64,000 nt of DNA. Source: Spongiibacter thalassae (lineage in GTDB: Bacteria; Pseudomonadota; Gammaproteobacteria; Pseudomonadales; Spongiibacteraceae). The stretch spans positions 186,001-250,000 of the forward strand of contig NZ_JAAWWK010000002.1 of the NCBI RefSeq assembly GCF_012272835.1, in the 5' to 3' direction. Made by a program: the position numbers and the translations under genes. The stretch's first letter is position 1. Every line of letters begins with the position of its first letter. Positions 33,601 to 40,892 of the stretch are shown piece after piece. The notes under the pieces were generated by a model. The model ran no database searches and had not been told where the DNA came from. It worked only from the letters and a program-made list of their open reading frames with translations.

Positions 33601-35495
33601 TGCTCGACCTCGGCACCTTTGGTGCCGACCTGGAAGCGGTGAATGCCTACTATTATGAGTACCTGGGCGATTTTGATCCCAATACCGACAGGCCTGTGGG
33701 TGTCGGTTTCGGCCTCGATCGCGTTGGTGTTGCCGGGCGTACCCGCGGTACCAACAATGCCCAATTTTCCAATGTGACTGCGGCGGTGGGCGCGGTTTCT
33801 TCCGATGATGGTGGCAGTCTGCTGTTTACCGAGGGCGATGCGTCCGGTGTTGTCGACGTGCTAACCAGTGGTTCTACCGCCACCGGTGATACGCCAGCCT
33901 GGTGGAACGTGGGGCGGCGCACAGTGAAATTTGTCGATGCGATGGCGCCCGCCGATGCTGTGCGTGTCGATATGGCACTGTTCTTTCCCCTGTTTGAGGT
34001 CACGCCTTCGGTGCCAGCGGGCTGTGAGCCGAGTTCGCCCGACACCTGGGCGGAGCATTGCTTTTCGGGCGGTGGAGACCAGTTTGCCGGCTTGCTCGGA
34101 TTCGATACCGGTCCCTGTGACGCCTCGGCCTTCGATTTTGCCAACAATGATGCTCGCGCCGACTGTTTTCTGCACGGCTGGCGGGAGTTCAGTGAGCGCG
34201 TTGGTGTGGACTACTCGCCGAGTGAGGAGTGTGAGGCGTACCTTTATCAGCCGTTGAACCCCCAGGCGTGGATGGCCTGTGGCTTCCGCCAGAGCCCCTT
34301 CGGTGAGGGGATGGAAGAAAGCGACTGGTATCGCTTCTTTAATGCCATATTCGGCGTGTCTTCGGGAGGTGCAGAGCCCGGTCAGCCGTCATTCCCCAAT
34401 TTCAGCGAGCAGGAGCGTCAAAACCAGTTTGAAGCTGCGGTGCGCTGGGTCGGTGAAAATGCGCAATACGCCGACCACTGGTTAATGACACTGAAATCCC
34501 CGGCCTATCCCGAAGCGTTGATCGACACCGGATTGGCGGAAGTGGGTGCCATTCTGTTTCACGAGAAAGACCTGTGGGCCGGGCGCGAAAACGCCGCTGA
34601 CCTCGTTGAAATGAAGACAAAAGGCTACGCGGGAAATGGCTCCTGTGCCAGTTGTCACGGGGCGTACTCACCCCGTTATGTCAACGATGAGCGCTACCTG
34701 GATGACCCGATGCTGGAAGGCCTCGCCAGCTACGTCACTCCTATTAACGCCATCGGCACAGATCGTGTGCGTTTTGATACCTATATGGCGTCCAGCTACG
34801 ATTTCGAGTCGGCGCAGGCCAGCGGAGAAATCGGTGGTATTTCCGAGGGCAGTCACCAGTCGGGGGTCAATAAGGCGAATTCGGAAGAGTATATTTTTTA
34901 CGCCGAGACCGAGGGCCTGAACCCCGATGGCGGGAACTTTGCCGAAGGGGATTGCCGGGCGCAGAACGTGACGGCTCAGCAACGTGATCACCTGGGCAGA
35001 GAGCGGCCACTGGGTTATACCGCTCCGCCGCTCTACGGCGTCTGGGCGACGGCGCCGTATCTGCATAATGGCTCGGTACCGACCATAGAGACGCTGTTAA
35101 ACTCTGCGGCTCGCCCGAAGGTATGGCGTCGCAAGTCAAAGCCGAACACCCTCGGTGAGGAGTACGTGATGGGCTACGATTCAGCGCTATCGGCCTACGA
35201 TCACCAAGCGATGGGCTGGCAGTTTGAGGTGCTGGATTGCAGTAGTAATGTGACCACCTGCAGTGTGAACGATATGTTGATGTCCGCGGCAAAACCGGTG
35301 GTGACGGAGGTGTACGGCAATGTGCTGCTGAGCTGGAACGTGACGACGCCGCCGGTACTGAGCAATGACGATGTGGAGAAGCGCAAGATCTACAACACGA
35401 CACTGCATAGCCAGAGTAATAGTGGTCATGCTTTTACCGACGTGCTCACCAAAACGGAGCGCCAGGCCATCATTGAATACCTGAAAACCCTGTGA
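30624..35495 (+). CDS. Giant lipoprotein: thrombospondin type 3 repeats fused to a multihaem MauG/RoxA-like cytochrome
   Basis: The 1623-aa protein opens with a lipoprotein signal (GVTLGGCGGGSSSSS, lipidated Cys about residue 24). A short beta domain follows (about 45-215; DGPVGGLRYRLNGSDSTFETNAKGQFRY), then a long run of calcium-binding thrombospondin type 3 repeats (about 217-583; many DxDGDGxxDxxDxCP units). A cytochrome region follows with three CxxCH haem sites at C600 (CRACH), C973 (CQACH) and C1341 (CASCH). The C-terminus (APPLYGVWATAPYLHNGSVPTIETLL) is the MauG/RoxA/di-haem-peroxidase signature. It is therefore probably a surface-anchored redox enzyme with a Ca-stiffened stalk. RoxA-like enzymes cleave polyisoprene; substrate here is unknown. 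Spacing between the last two haems is longer than in RoxA as I remember it. Nothing nearby suggests a partner. Confidence 0.8.
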   Translation: MPVSTSCVRGAFAALLFGVTLGGCGGGSSSSSPSSSNDLAVPGSGAADFTTGAFLDGPVGGLRYRLNGSDSTFETNAKGQFRYQPGDQVTFMIGGVTLGPVAPATVVTPAMIANGLPGSLSEREQAGINIARVMMTLDFDGDPENGITLWPALHRLAADLTLAPADWGSEDFDAMALAGFARQISVERGRGASLVSDDVARRHLATVARDLRDGRFDGDGGADGDRDGVNDVADRCPLVGGMMAFEGCPDQQSLNDDSDGDGVVNVDDNCPAVTNAEQGDLDGDGVGDVCDRDIDGDGLSNDAETRLGLDPRNVDSDRDTVADGDDAFPLSNQYSKDSDIDGIADDLDLCPLHDTGESADQQADVDGDRLGDACDNEDNRDSDGDGIQNHADDCPSTQNSDGLDAKGCADSDRAANDLDGDGVDNDADVCPATSRDSVADVDGQGCAPEQRDSDEDGIDDRADGCPGSASGEPVDSAGCDASQKDSDGDGVADSDDDFPSDPNESGDSDGDGIGDATDNCPDTRNAGQQDSDGDLIGDACDTQDNADTDGDGVENHLDNCPLVANAEQADQDGNNVGDACEADPLFDFFEANVHSSLTICRACHVPEGVADTDDGRTFQMAKQVSVRADFDQLYRDWTALGGGVLSNPILFKASNSRATDPHSGGRQWDVDSAPYNNMAQLLSCWEDPTQCDLIEQAQEEPLPLLGSARGGHIWFDYCEGVVDETGRRVLGQDGRAITQQQAAARSDDAMLPPDPRALVLPGVNQGDIFVPGDENAVAFNAFWKNCHIDEDGDGVPENLQATAEGVITEKAHPKTCGDLRLSIARGKVVMGVTQLPPPEMLPDCSLPENIASSPYCNTLGELIRPGSTFAAYDHDNAGAIAADAYNLLYKVWNSGAESRPENFDRIAAERYGMGWDSKVDNPYPLPGENPNDPSTYQDGSTRLDKGGSGQLPVGLIQLRDEVGNYSGNIGINCQACHGITIGDDFIWGGGGAMLDLGTFGADLEAVNAYYYEYLGDFDPNTDRPVGVGFGLDRVGVAGRTRGTNNAQFSNVTAAVGAVSSDDGGSLLFTEGDASGVVDVLTSGSTATGDTPAWWNVGRRTVKFVDAMAPADAVRVDMALFFPLFEVTPSVPAGCEPSSPDTWAEHCFSGGGDQFAGLLGFDTGPCDASAFDFANNDARADCFLHGWREFSERVGVDYSPSEECEAYLYQPLNPQAWMACGFRQSPFGEGMEESDWYRFFNAIFGVSSGGAEPGQPSFPNFSEQERQNQFEAAVRWVGENAQYADHWLMTLKSPAYPEALIDTGLAEVGAILFHEKDLWAGRENAADLVEMKTKGYAGNGSCASCHGAYSPRYVNDERYLDDPMLEGLASYVTPINAIGTDRVRFDTYMASSYDFESAQASGEIGGISEGSHQSGVNKANSEEYIFYAETEGLNPDGGNFAEGDCRAQNVTAQQRDHLGRERPLGYTAPPLYGVWATAPYLHNGSVPTIETLLNSAARPKVWRRKSKPNTLGEEYVMGYDSALSAYDHQAMGWQFEVLDCSSNVTTCSVNDMLMSAAKPVVTEVYGNVLLSWNVTTPPVLSNDDVEKRKIYNTTLHSQSNSGHAFTDVLTKTERQAIIEYLKTL

Positions 35496-35500
35496 CGGTA

Positions 35501-35530
35501 TCGCCCGCGCCGCAATTCGCGGGTGATTTA
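35501..35530 (+). terminator. Possible terminator after the giant lipoprotein
   Basis: TCGCCCGCG (35501-35509) can pair with CGCGGGTGA (35518-35526) with one G-T wobble, followed by TTTA. The T-run is short, so this is only a likely terminator. Confidence 0.4.
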
Positions 35531-35612
35531 CTATTAATGTGAATGGCGGTCATGCACGACCTCCGTTTCACGTTATAGTATTCAGAGTTGCCGCGATAAT
35601 TGAGGGTTGATT

Positions 35613-36977
35613 TTGGGTGCTGTCACAGAAGCCATCGTATTTTTCGATGACGATGTTGTTGTCAAGGAAATGTACTTCGCCGAGTTCGAGGCGGTACTTG
35701 ACGATGTTGTCGGTATCAGTGATTTTGCCGGGCGCGATGTGCAGGCGGTTTTCGTTCAGATCAGCAGTTCCCTCAAGCTCCTCGGCGCGGTGTTTTTTGC
35801 TATCAGCTTTGACAGCCGCGGACGTATTGCCGGGCACTGGAATCTACCACTGCGCCACTTGCTGGATCACGCCGGGTTAGGACCAGACCTCGGTGCTGGG
35901 CCCATCAAAGTGGCCTGCCGCAGTGCCTGTCCGGTGTCCTGGTACCGCAGCCATCTCTGGGATCCGGAGATGAACGACAACCACAGTTTTGATCAGTTAT
36001 GCGCCGCCATTGCGCGCAACCGCCTTGGCATTATCAGCGATATGCCAGTCGGCTCTGTTGCGGGGAATGTCTCACCGTTTTTCAGTGTTCCGCCGTCGCC
36101 GGCTCCCGCGATGGGGAGACAACATTCCCCTACCGCCAATGACCCGGGCGCGGCCGCGAAACCCTCTCCCGGGCCGGTCTTTCATCGTCGTTACCGAGCG
36201 CGGTTGACGGCGATTCGCCACGCCGAGAAACTGCGTCTGGCCACGGTCAACGAAGCTCACCTCAATCAGATTTCAGTGCAAGAAGATCGCCATAACCGCA
36301 AGTTGGCCGAGCGCGACGAGCAGATTACGCAGCTCAAAGCCGAGTTGGCCCGGTCGAGCAAGGAAGTGAGAGCGCTGAAATTAAGGGTTACACAGCAACA
36401 TGAACAATTGGCCGAAGCCAAACGCGAGCTGGAGGCGCGCATTGAAAAAGGCGGCCAGGATTATCGGGCGCAGCTTGAACAGTTCAAGCTGCGCTATGAA
36501 CATGAGTTGGCTGACCGCCTCGCGGAAGAGCGGCGGCTGGCCGAGGAGCAGATTCGTCGGCGGGACGAGCAGCTCTATCAGCGCTCGACAGAGATTGTTG
36601 ACCTGCGCGCGGAACTGTCACGGGTGCGCGACCAGAATGAAGAATTACTGTTAAGCGACGACGGCAAATTGCTGCGGGAAATGAGCGAAAAAGGGGTGGT
36701 GTATGTGGCTTACCACCCTGGAATAGAGCATTTGCTCATCGCCCCGGAGGAAATGCCGGTGTATTTGCGCAACCCCGTCGCTTTCGCCGCCCAGCGTTGT
36801 GGGGTGGATACTAAACACTACCAGCGTTGGTTGAGCCATTATCGTTTGCCGATCTGTCAGGCTCTGGGAGCCGATGGCGAGGTGTGTGGGGTGCCTGTCC
36901 GCAAGATTATGCGCCCCCATTTATATACCTTTGGGGAAAGTGACCGCTGTGAGGAGCATGGCAGTGCCGCAAAATGA
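35613..36977 (+). CDS. Hypothetical coiled-coil protein with a C-terminal Cys/His cluster
   Basis: I do not recognise the family by name. The 454-aa protein has an alpha/beta N-terminal region (about residues 1-110; AIVFFDDDVVVKEMYFAEFEAVLDDVVGI), a Pro-rich linker (about 155-195), a long coiled coil (about 205-340; HNRKLAERDEQITQLKAELAR...), and a C-terminal domain with spaced cysteines and histidines (AQRCGVDTKHYQRWLSHYRLPICQALG, then EVCGVPV and ESDRCEEH) that could bind zinc. I chose TTG 35613 because GAGGG lies 6 bp upstream; the frame opens at TTG 35607 but then has no spacing. Its last 20 bp overlap the start of the next gene, so the two are coupled. An architectural or scaffold role is possible but unproven. 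Confidence 0.7.
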   Translation: MGAVTEAIVFFDDDVVVKEMYFAEFEAVLDDVVGISDFAGRDVQAVFVQISSSLKLLGAVFFAISFDSRGRIAGHWNLPLRHLLDHAGLGPDLGAGPIKVACRSACPVSWYRSHLWDPEMNDNHSFDQLCAAIARNRLGIISDMPVGSVAGNVSPFFSVPPSPAPAMGRQHSPTANDPGAAAKPSPGPVFHRRYRARLTAIRHAEKLRLATVNEAHLNQISVQEDRHNRKLAERDEQITQLKAELARSSKEVRALKLRVTQQHEQLAEAKRELEARIEKGGQDYRAQLEQFKLRYEHELADRLAEERRLAEEQIRRRDEQLYQRSTEIVDLRAELSRVRDQNEELLLSDDGKLLREMSEKGVVYVAYHPGIEHLLIAPEEMPVYLRNPVAFAAQRCGVDTKHYQRWLSHYRLPICQALGADGEVCGVPVRKIMRPHLYTFGESDRCEEHGSAAK

Positions 36978-37866
36978 GCAGAACGAGGGATTGATTCAGG
37001 CATTGTCGATGCCAAAGGGGCCGCAGCTGGATCTGTTGCGGCTGGATCGATTGCATGCGCTCGCCCCGGGCAATAAATGGTTCAAACTGCAGCCGAACCT
37101 GGCCAAGGCGAGGCAAATGAATGCCGGGGTGCTGGTCAGTTTTGGCGGCGCCTTTTCCAACCATTTGCACGCGCTGGCAGCGCTGGGGCACAGCGAAGGG
37201 TTTAAAACCGCGGCCTGGTTGAGAGCGACAGAGGGGACGGCGGATACGCCGACAATGCGCGATCTGCGGGACTGGGGAATGACCCTGCGTTTTTTGAGTC
37301 GCGGAGATTACCGTCGCCGTCGTGATCCGGCATTTGTGAAGTCCTTGCTGGAGGGCTTGGATCGGCCCTACCTGATTCCCGAGGGTGGGGCAAATGTGTC
37401 GGGGGCGCGAGGCTGCGCGGGGATTGTTGAGCATATTCCCGACTGTGGCGCAGACTACGACCTGATAATGCTGGCCTGTGGCACCGGTAGCACCCTGGCG
37501 GGGGTGGCCAGTGCCGTCGCCGACGGAGTCAAAGTGCTGGGGGTTCCCGCATTAAAAGCCGAACACTTCCTGGAAAAGGATATTGCGGCGATGTTGGCCA
37601 AGCTGGGTGGCGATCGCGGCAACTGGTCGCTGGATCATCGCTACTATGGCAAGGGCTTCGGGCAGATGAGTTCGGCACTGGCCTTTTTTATGCGCAGTTT
37701 TGAAGCGGAGCATGGGGTCGAGCTGGATCCGGTGTACACCGGCAAGTTGTTTCAGGCGGCGGCCGATATGCACCAGCGCGGCGAACTCGACGACTATAAG
37801 CGGGTGCTGGTGGTTCACAGCGGCGGCTTGCAGGGGCGTCGGGGCTACCCGGAACTGTTTAGCTGA
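36958..37866 (+). CDS. PLP-dependent 1-aminocyclopropane-1-carboxylate deaminase / D-cysteine desulfhydrase family enzyme
   Basis: The 302-aa protein matches the short ACC-deaminase/DcyD branch of fold-type II PLP enzymes. GNKWFKLQPNLAKA carries the PLP lysine (NKWFK). VSFGGAFSNHLHALAALG is the phosphate/substrate loop. YDLIMLACGTGSTLAGVA is the glycine loop binding the PLP phosphate, and LVVHSGGLQGRRGYPEL ends the protein. Which reaction it catalyses (ACC deamination or D-cysteine desulfuration) cannot be told. I start at ATG 36958, which has GAGGAG immediately upstream; the frame opens at 36874 inside the previous gene. It overlaps that gene by 20 bp and converges on DUF1853 with a 22-bp overlap. 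Confidence 0.85.
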   Translation: MAVPQNEQNEGLIQALSMPKGPQLDLLRLDRLHALAPGNKWFKLQPNLAKARQMNAGVLVSFGGAFSNHLHALAALGHSEGFKTAAWLRATEGTADTPTMRDLRDWGMTLRFLSRGDYRRRRDPAFVKSLLEGLDRPYLIPEGGANVSGARGCAGIVEHIPDCGADYDLIMLACGTGSTLAGVASAVADGVKVLGVPALKAEHFLEKDIAAMLAKLGGDRGNWSLDHRYYGKGFGQMSSALAFFMRSFEAEHGVELDPVYTGKLFQAAADMHQRGELDDYKRVLVVHSGGLQGRRGYPELFS

Positions 37867-38675
37867 TACGCCGTGTGCACCCCATCGGGCCAGTTGTCGG
37901 GCACCACAAAACAGCGCTCAAGCGCCGGATTAATCAGCATTATTGGCCGTTCTTGTGCACGCCGCCAGTGGCTGTCCGTAATCGGTACAGCGCGCTCATA
38001 GTCGGCGGTTAGCCAGAGCGGTTTTTCCAGTACCCGCCAGTGGGCGCGGTTGTCGAATTCTGCCCGACGAAGCCAGTGCCCCCGCTCGTGCTCTGGGTGG
38101 AGGTCGCGGCCACTGCAGGCGGTGTCGCTGGGGTAAAACAATAATCCGGCAAGACGCAAGTGGGTGTGGCAGTGGTCTACGCCCAGCTCGCGCAGCGCAT
38201 CGCGCCCGCCGTCGGTTTGGGCAAGGCGCAGTTGGTGCTCATTCAGCCGGGCGATTTTTCGGTCCAGTCTGTCGGCCCTGTTTGGCCCCAGCCAATGTTG
38301 ATAGTCAATGTCGCCGCCCTGGCGGGCAAGGAAGAACTTTACCGCCAGTTCCAGGTGGACGTGTACGCCCTGTTTGCGGTCGGCCAGAATCACATCAAAC
38401 TCGCCCAGGGTGCGGCCCTGCTGCCGCACCGGGAGATTGTTGGCCAATAATTCAAAGTCGGGGTCCTGGTGCAGAAAGAAATGCCACAGGGACTCGAAAA
38501 CCAGGCCCAGTCGCGGGCTGTTGCAGTGCCGTGCCAGATAGTCGGTGAGGGGGCGGTCGTCGGCATCGAGTCGCGCCAACCAGGCCTGCCGTTCGGGGGT
38601 AAGAGTAAAATCGCAGCAGTGGTCACCGTCGGCAATCAAAGGGGCAGAAAAACAGCTCCAGGCCAGCGCGCGCAC
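37845..38675 (-). CDS. DUF1853 family protein
   Basis: The 276-aa protein has the DUF1853 pattern (SPRLGLVFESLWHFFLHQDPDFELLANNLPVRQQGRTLGEFDVI, then HVHLELAVKFFL, and HRRE-like C-terminal tryptophans). The pair FDVI and LELAVKFF is reminiscent of a PD-(D/E)xK nuclease core, but this is only a visual likeness. The family's function is unknown. The start is uncertain: the only standard start in frame is GTG 38675, yet the codons before it (TTIRYPNLHDYSSPTVRALAW) look like the conserved N-terminus, and no ATG, GTG or TTG precedes them before the stop. The 3' end overlaps the deaminase-like gene by 22 bp. Confidence 0.8.
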   Translation of the reverse strand: MRALAWSCFSAPLIADGDHCCDFTLTPERQAWLARLDADDRPLTDYLARHCNSPRLGLVFESLWHFFLHQDPDFELLANNLPVRQQGRTLGEFDVILADRKQGVHVHLELAVKFFLARQGGDIDYQHWLGPNRADRLDRKIARLNEHQLRLAQTDGGRDALRELGVDHCHTHLRLAGLLFYPSDTACSGRDLHPEHERGHWLRRAEFDNRAHWRVLEKPLWLTADYERAVPITDSHWRRAQERPIMLINPALERCFVVPDNWPDGVHTAYQLNSSG

Positions 38676-38773
38676 TGTGGGTGAACTATAGTCGTGCAGG
38701 TTGGGGTAGCGAATAGTGGTGTCCTGATGGAAATGTATCGGCGCGGGTTTGCATTCTGTTCCCGCTGACTGGT

Positions 38774-38779
38774 TATAAT
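38774..38779 (+). promoter_or_regulatory. Probable -10 box of nadK
   Basis: TATAAT at 38774-38779, 27 bp upstream of the nadK ATG. The best -35 candidate, TTGCAT (38749-38754), is 19 bp away, slightly long. The site lies inside the apparent N-terminal coding extension of the divergent DUF1853 gene. Confidence 0.5.
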
Positions 38780-38806
38780 GAGCGCCCGCAAATGGCAGTG
38801 GTCAAT

Positions 38807-39700
38807 ATGGAACAATTTCGCAATATAGGGGTGATCGGCCGCGAAGGCAACGGTGTCGCCGAAACCCTGAGCAGCCTGCTTGGTTTTTTACAGCAGCGTG
38901 GCCTGACTGCGGTGCTGGACGAACAGGTGGCAAGCCTGGCTGTCGATCACGACCTCAGAATATGCAGCCGCCGCATGATCGGGGAGATTTGCGACCTGAT
39001 TATTGTGGTGGGCGGCGACGGCAGTCTATTGGGCGCGGCACGCACCCTGGCGCGTCACAATGCGCCGGTATTAGGGGTTAATCGCGGTCGTCTCGGCTTT
39101 CTTACCGATATTTCGCCCGACGAAATCGAAGCCCAGGTGGGCGCGGTGCTGGACGGCCACTATTCCATTGAAAAGCGGTTTCTGCTGGACGTGGAATTGA
39201 TTCGCGACGGCGAGCGGGTTGGCAAGGGCGACGCCCTCAACGACGTGGTGCTGAACTCCGGCACCTCAGGCCACATGATGGAATTCGAGCTGTTTGTCGA
39301 TGGCGAATTTGTGTACCGGCAGCGTTCTGACGGGGTGATTATTTCGACTCCCACCGGCTCGACGGCCTATTCCCTTTCCGCCGGTGGGCCGATTATGCAC
39401 CCACGGCTGGACGCCATCGTTATTGTGCCTATGTTTCCCCACACCCTGAGCAGCCGACCGATTGTGATCGATGGCAAGGCCGAGATCACTATGGTGGTGT
39501 GCGACAACAATACTGCACAGCCGCCGGTAACCTGCGATGGTCAGCTAAAAATGACCACGCAGCCCGGCGATATTATTCGCGTGCGCAAAAAGCCCCACAA
39601 GCTGAAGTTGATTCACCCCAGTGAGCACAGTTTTTACGCCAGTTGTCGTGACAAGCTCGGTTGGGGGGCGCATCTGCCGGCGGGGGACCTCGATGACTAG
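38807..39700 (+). CDS. nadK: NAD kinase
   Basis: The 297-aa protein phosphorylates NAD+ to NADP+. It has the GGDGS motif (IIVVGGDGSLLGAARTLARHNAPVLGVNRGRLGFLTD), the NDVVLNSG segment, and SPTGSTAYSLSAGGPI, all typical of bacterial NAD kinase. I prefer ATG 38807 (MEQFRNIGVIGREGN), which aligns with the usual N-terminus; an ATG at 38792 is also in frame. It is followed by the rhomboid gene with an 8-bp overlap. The unrelated DUF1853 gene diverges from it. Confidence 0.95.
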   Translation: MEQFRNIGVIGREGNGVAETLSSLLGFLQQRGLTAVLDEQVASLAVDHDLRICSRRMIGEICDLIIVVGGDGSLLGAARTLARHNAPVLGVNRGRLGFLTDISPDEIEAQVGAVLDGHYSIEKRFLLDVELIRDGERVGKGDALNDVVLNSGTSGHMMEFELFVDGEFVYRQRSDGVIISTPTGSTAYSLSAGGPIMHPRLDAIVIVPMFPHTLSSRPIVIDGKAEITMVVCDNNTAQPPVTCDGQLKMTTQPGDIIRVRKKPHKLKLIHPSEHSFYASCRDKLGWGAHLPAGDLDD

Positions 39701-40535
39701 AATGGTCGCGCTGCGGGTGCCGTTGGGCGAAGACCTTGCCGCACTATCCGGTCTGTTGCGCGAGTATGGTGTCGCGCATCAGGTGACCGAGGAAAAAGGC
39801 GAGCAGGTGGTGTGGGTGCTCAGTGCCGAGCACGGCCAACAGGTTGCTGAGCTTTATAGCCGGTTACAGAGTGGTGAATTGAATATTGTCATGGCGCCGG
39901 GGCAGCCGCCGCGTCGGGTGTCTCGCTGGGAGCAGCTGCGGGAACGGCCGATGGTGGTCGTTTTGCTGCTGCTGAGCTTGGCGGGAACCCTGCTGGTGGG
40001 GGCTGATCGGCAGTTCAGTGTGGTACAGCACCTGAGTTTCTATGCGCTGGATATTCGCGCGGGGCTGGTGGTGCCGGAGTGGCCCACCGGTCAGTTCTGG
40101 CGGCTGCTGACGCCGATGTTTTTGCATTTCGGCATTTTGCACTTTGTCTTTAACGGCCTGTGGTTGTGGGAACTGGGCGGTATGATCGAAGCCCGCCAGG
40201 GCAGTGCGCGGCTACTTGGCGTAGTCCTGCTGATCGGTGCTGGTTCCAATATGGCCCAGGCGATGGCGGGGGTGTCGGTTTTCGGCGGTATGTCCGGGGT
40301 GATCTATGGTTTGCTGGGTTATATTCTGGCCTGGAACCGCCTGTGCCCTGAATACCCCTTTCCCCTGGTCAAGGGCGTGGCGGTAGTGCTGTTGGTGTGG
40401 TTGCTGATTTGCGCCGCTGGAATTACCAGCCTGCTTGGGTTGGGTCAAATAGCCAATACCGCTCATATCAGCGGCTTGCTGCTGGGGCTTGTATTGGGCG
40501 CGGCGGCCGCGCTGATTGCGCGCCGCGCTAATTGA
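39693..40535 (+). CDS. Rhomboid intramembrane serine protease (GlpG-like)
   Basis: The 280-aa protein has an N-terminal soluble domain (about residues 1-75, like the cytosolic domain of GlpG) and about six membrane helices. The rhomboid catalytic dyad is visible as Ser201 in GGMSGVIYG and His258 in NTAHISGLLLG, and the family's HFGILHFVFNGLWLWELGGMIE is present. It cleaves substrates within the membrane. I start at ATG 39693, which has a GGGGGA site and overlaps the nadK stop by 8 bp; the frame opens earlier (39621). Confidence 0.93.
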   Translation: MTRMVALRVPLGEDLAALSGLLREYGVAHQVTEEKGEQVVWVLSAEHGQQVAELYSRLQSGELNIVMAPGQPPRRVSRWEQLRERPMVVVLLLLSLAGTLLVGADRQFSVVQHLSFYALDIRAGLVVPEWPTGQFWRLLTPMFLHFGILHFVFNGLWLWELGGMIEARQGSARLLGVVLLIGAGSNMAQAMAGVSVFGGMSGVIYGLLGYILAWNRLCPEYPFPLVKGVAVVLLVWLLICAAGITSLLGLGQIANTAHISGLLLGLVLGAAAALIARRAN

Positions 40536-40607
40536 GGCCGCGACAACGCTCTCTGTTATACTGTTTCGCTTTGCTGTAACGGCCCGTGGCGGGCCCCGGA
40601 AGACGCT

Positions 40608-40886
40608 ATGGACTTCGATAAACTCATCGATAATCTCGACCCCACAATATACGAATCGCTGAAACGGGCGGTGGAGATCGGCAAGTGGCCCGATGGCCGC
40701 CGCCTTACTGCTCAGCAGCGGGAGCGTTGCATGGAGGCGGTGATCGCCTACGACTTTCGCCGCAAGCCGGAAACCGAGCGCGTGGGCTATGTGGATATGG
40801 GTAGCAAGGCCCAGGGCGATGTCTGTGGCGACCACGAGCACGACAAAGACAGTGATGGTGAAAAACCTCTGAAGTGGTTGGAGTAA
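40608..40886 (+). CDS. DUF1315 family protein (YeaC-like)
   Basis: The 92-aa protein matches the small YeaC/DUF1315 family: MDFDKLIDNLDPTIYESLKRAVEIGKWPDGRRLTAQQRERCMEAVIAYD with RKPETERVGYVDMG. Function is unknown. The C-terminus is acidic/charged. It is followed at 6 bp by the DUF2797 gene, a pairing often seen in gammaproteobacteria. Confidence 0.88.
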   Translation: MDFDKLIDNLDPTIYESLKRAVEIGKWPDGRRLTAQQRERCMEAVIAYDFRRKPETERVGYVDMGSKAQGDVCGDHEHDKDSDGEKPLKWLE

Positions 40887-40892
40887 AGATTG

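Noticed and set aside
30624-35495. Giant lipoprotein as a simple rubber oxygenase RoxA
   Set aside because: It has a third haem site, a much longer interval between the last two haem motifs and a large TSP3 part, so only a superfamily-level call is justified.
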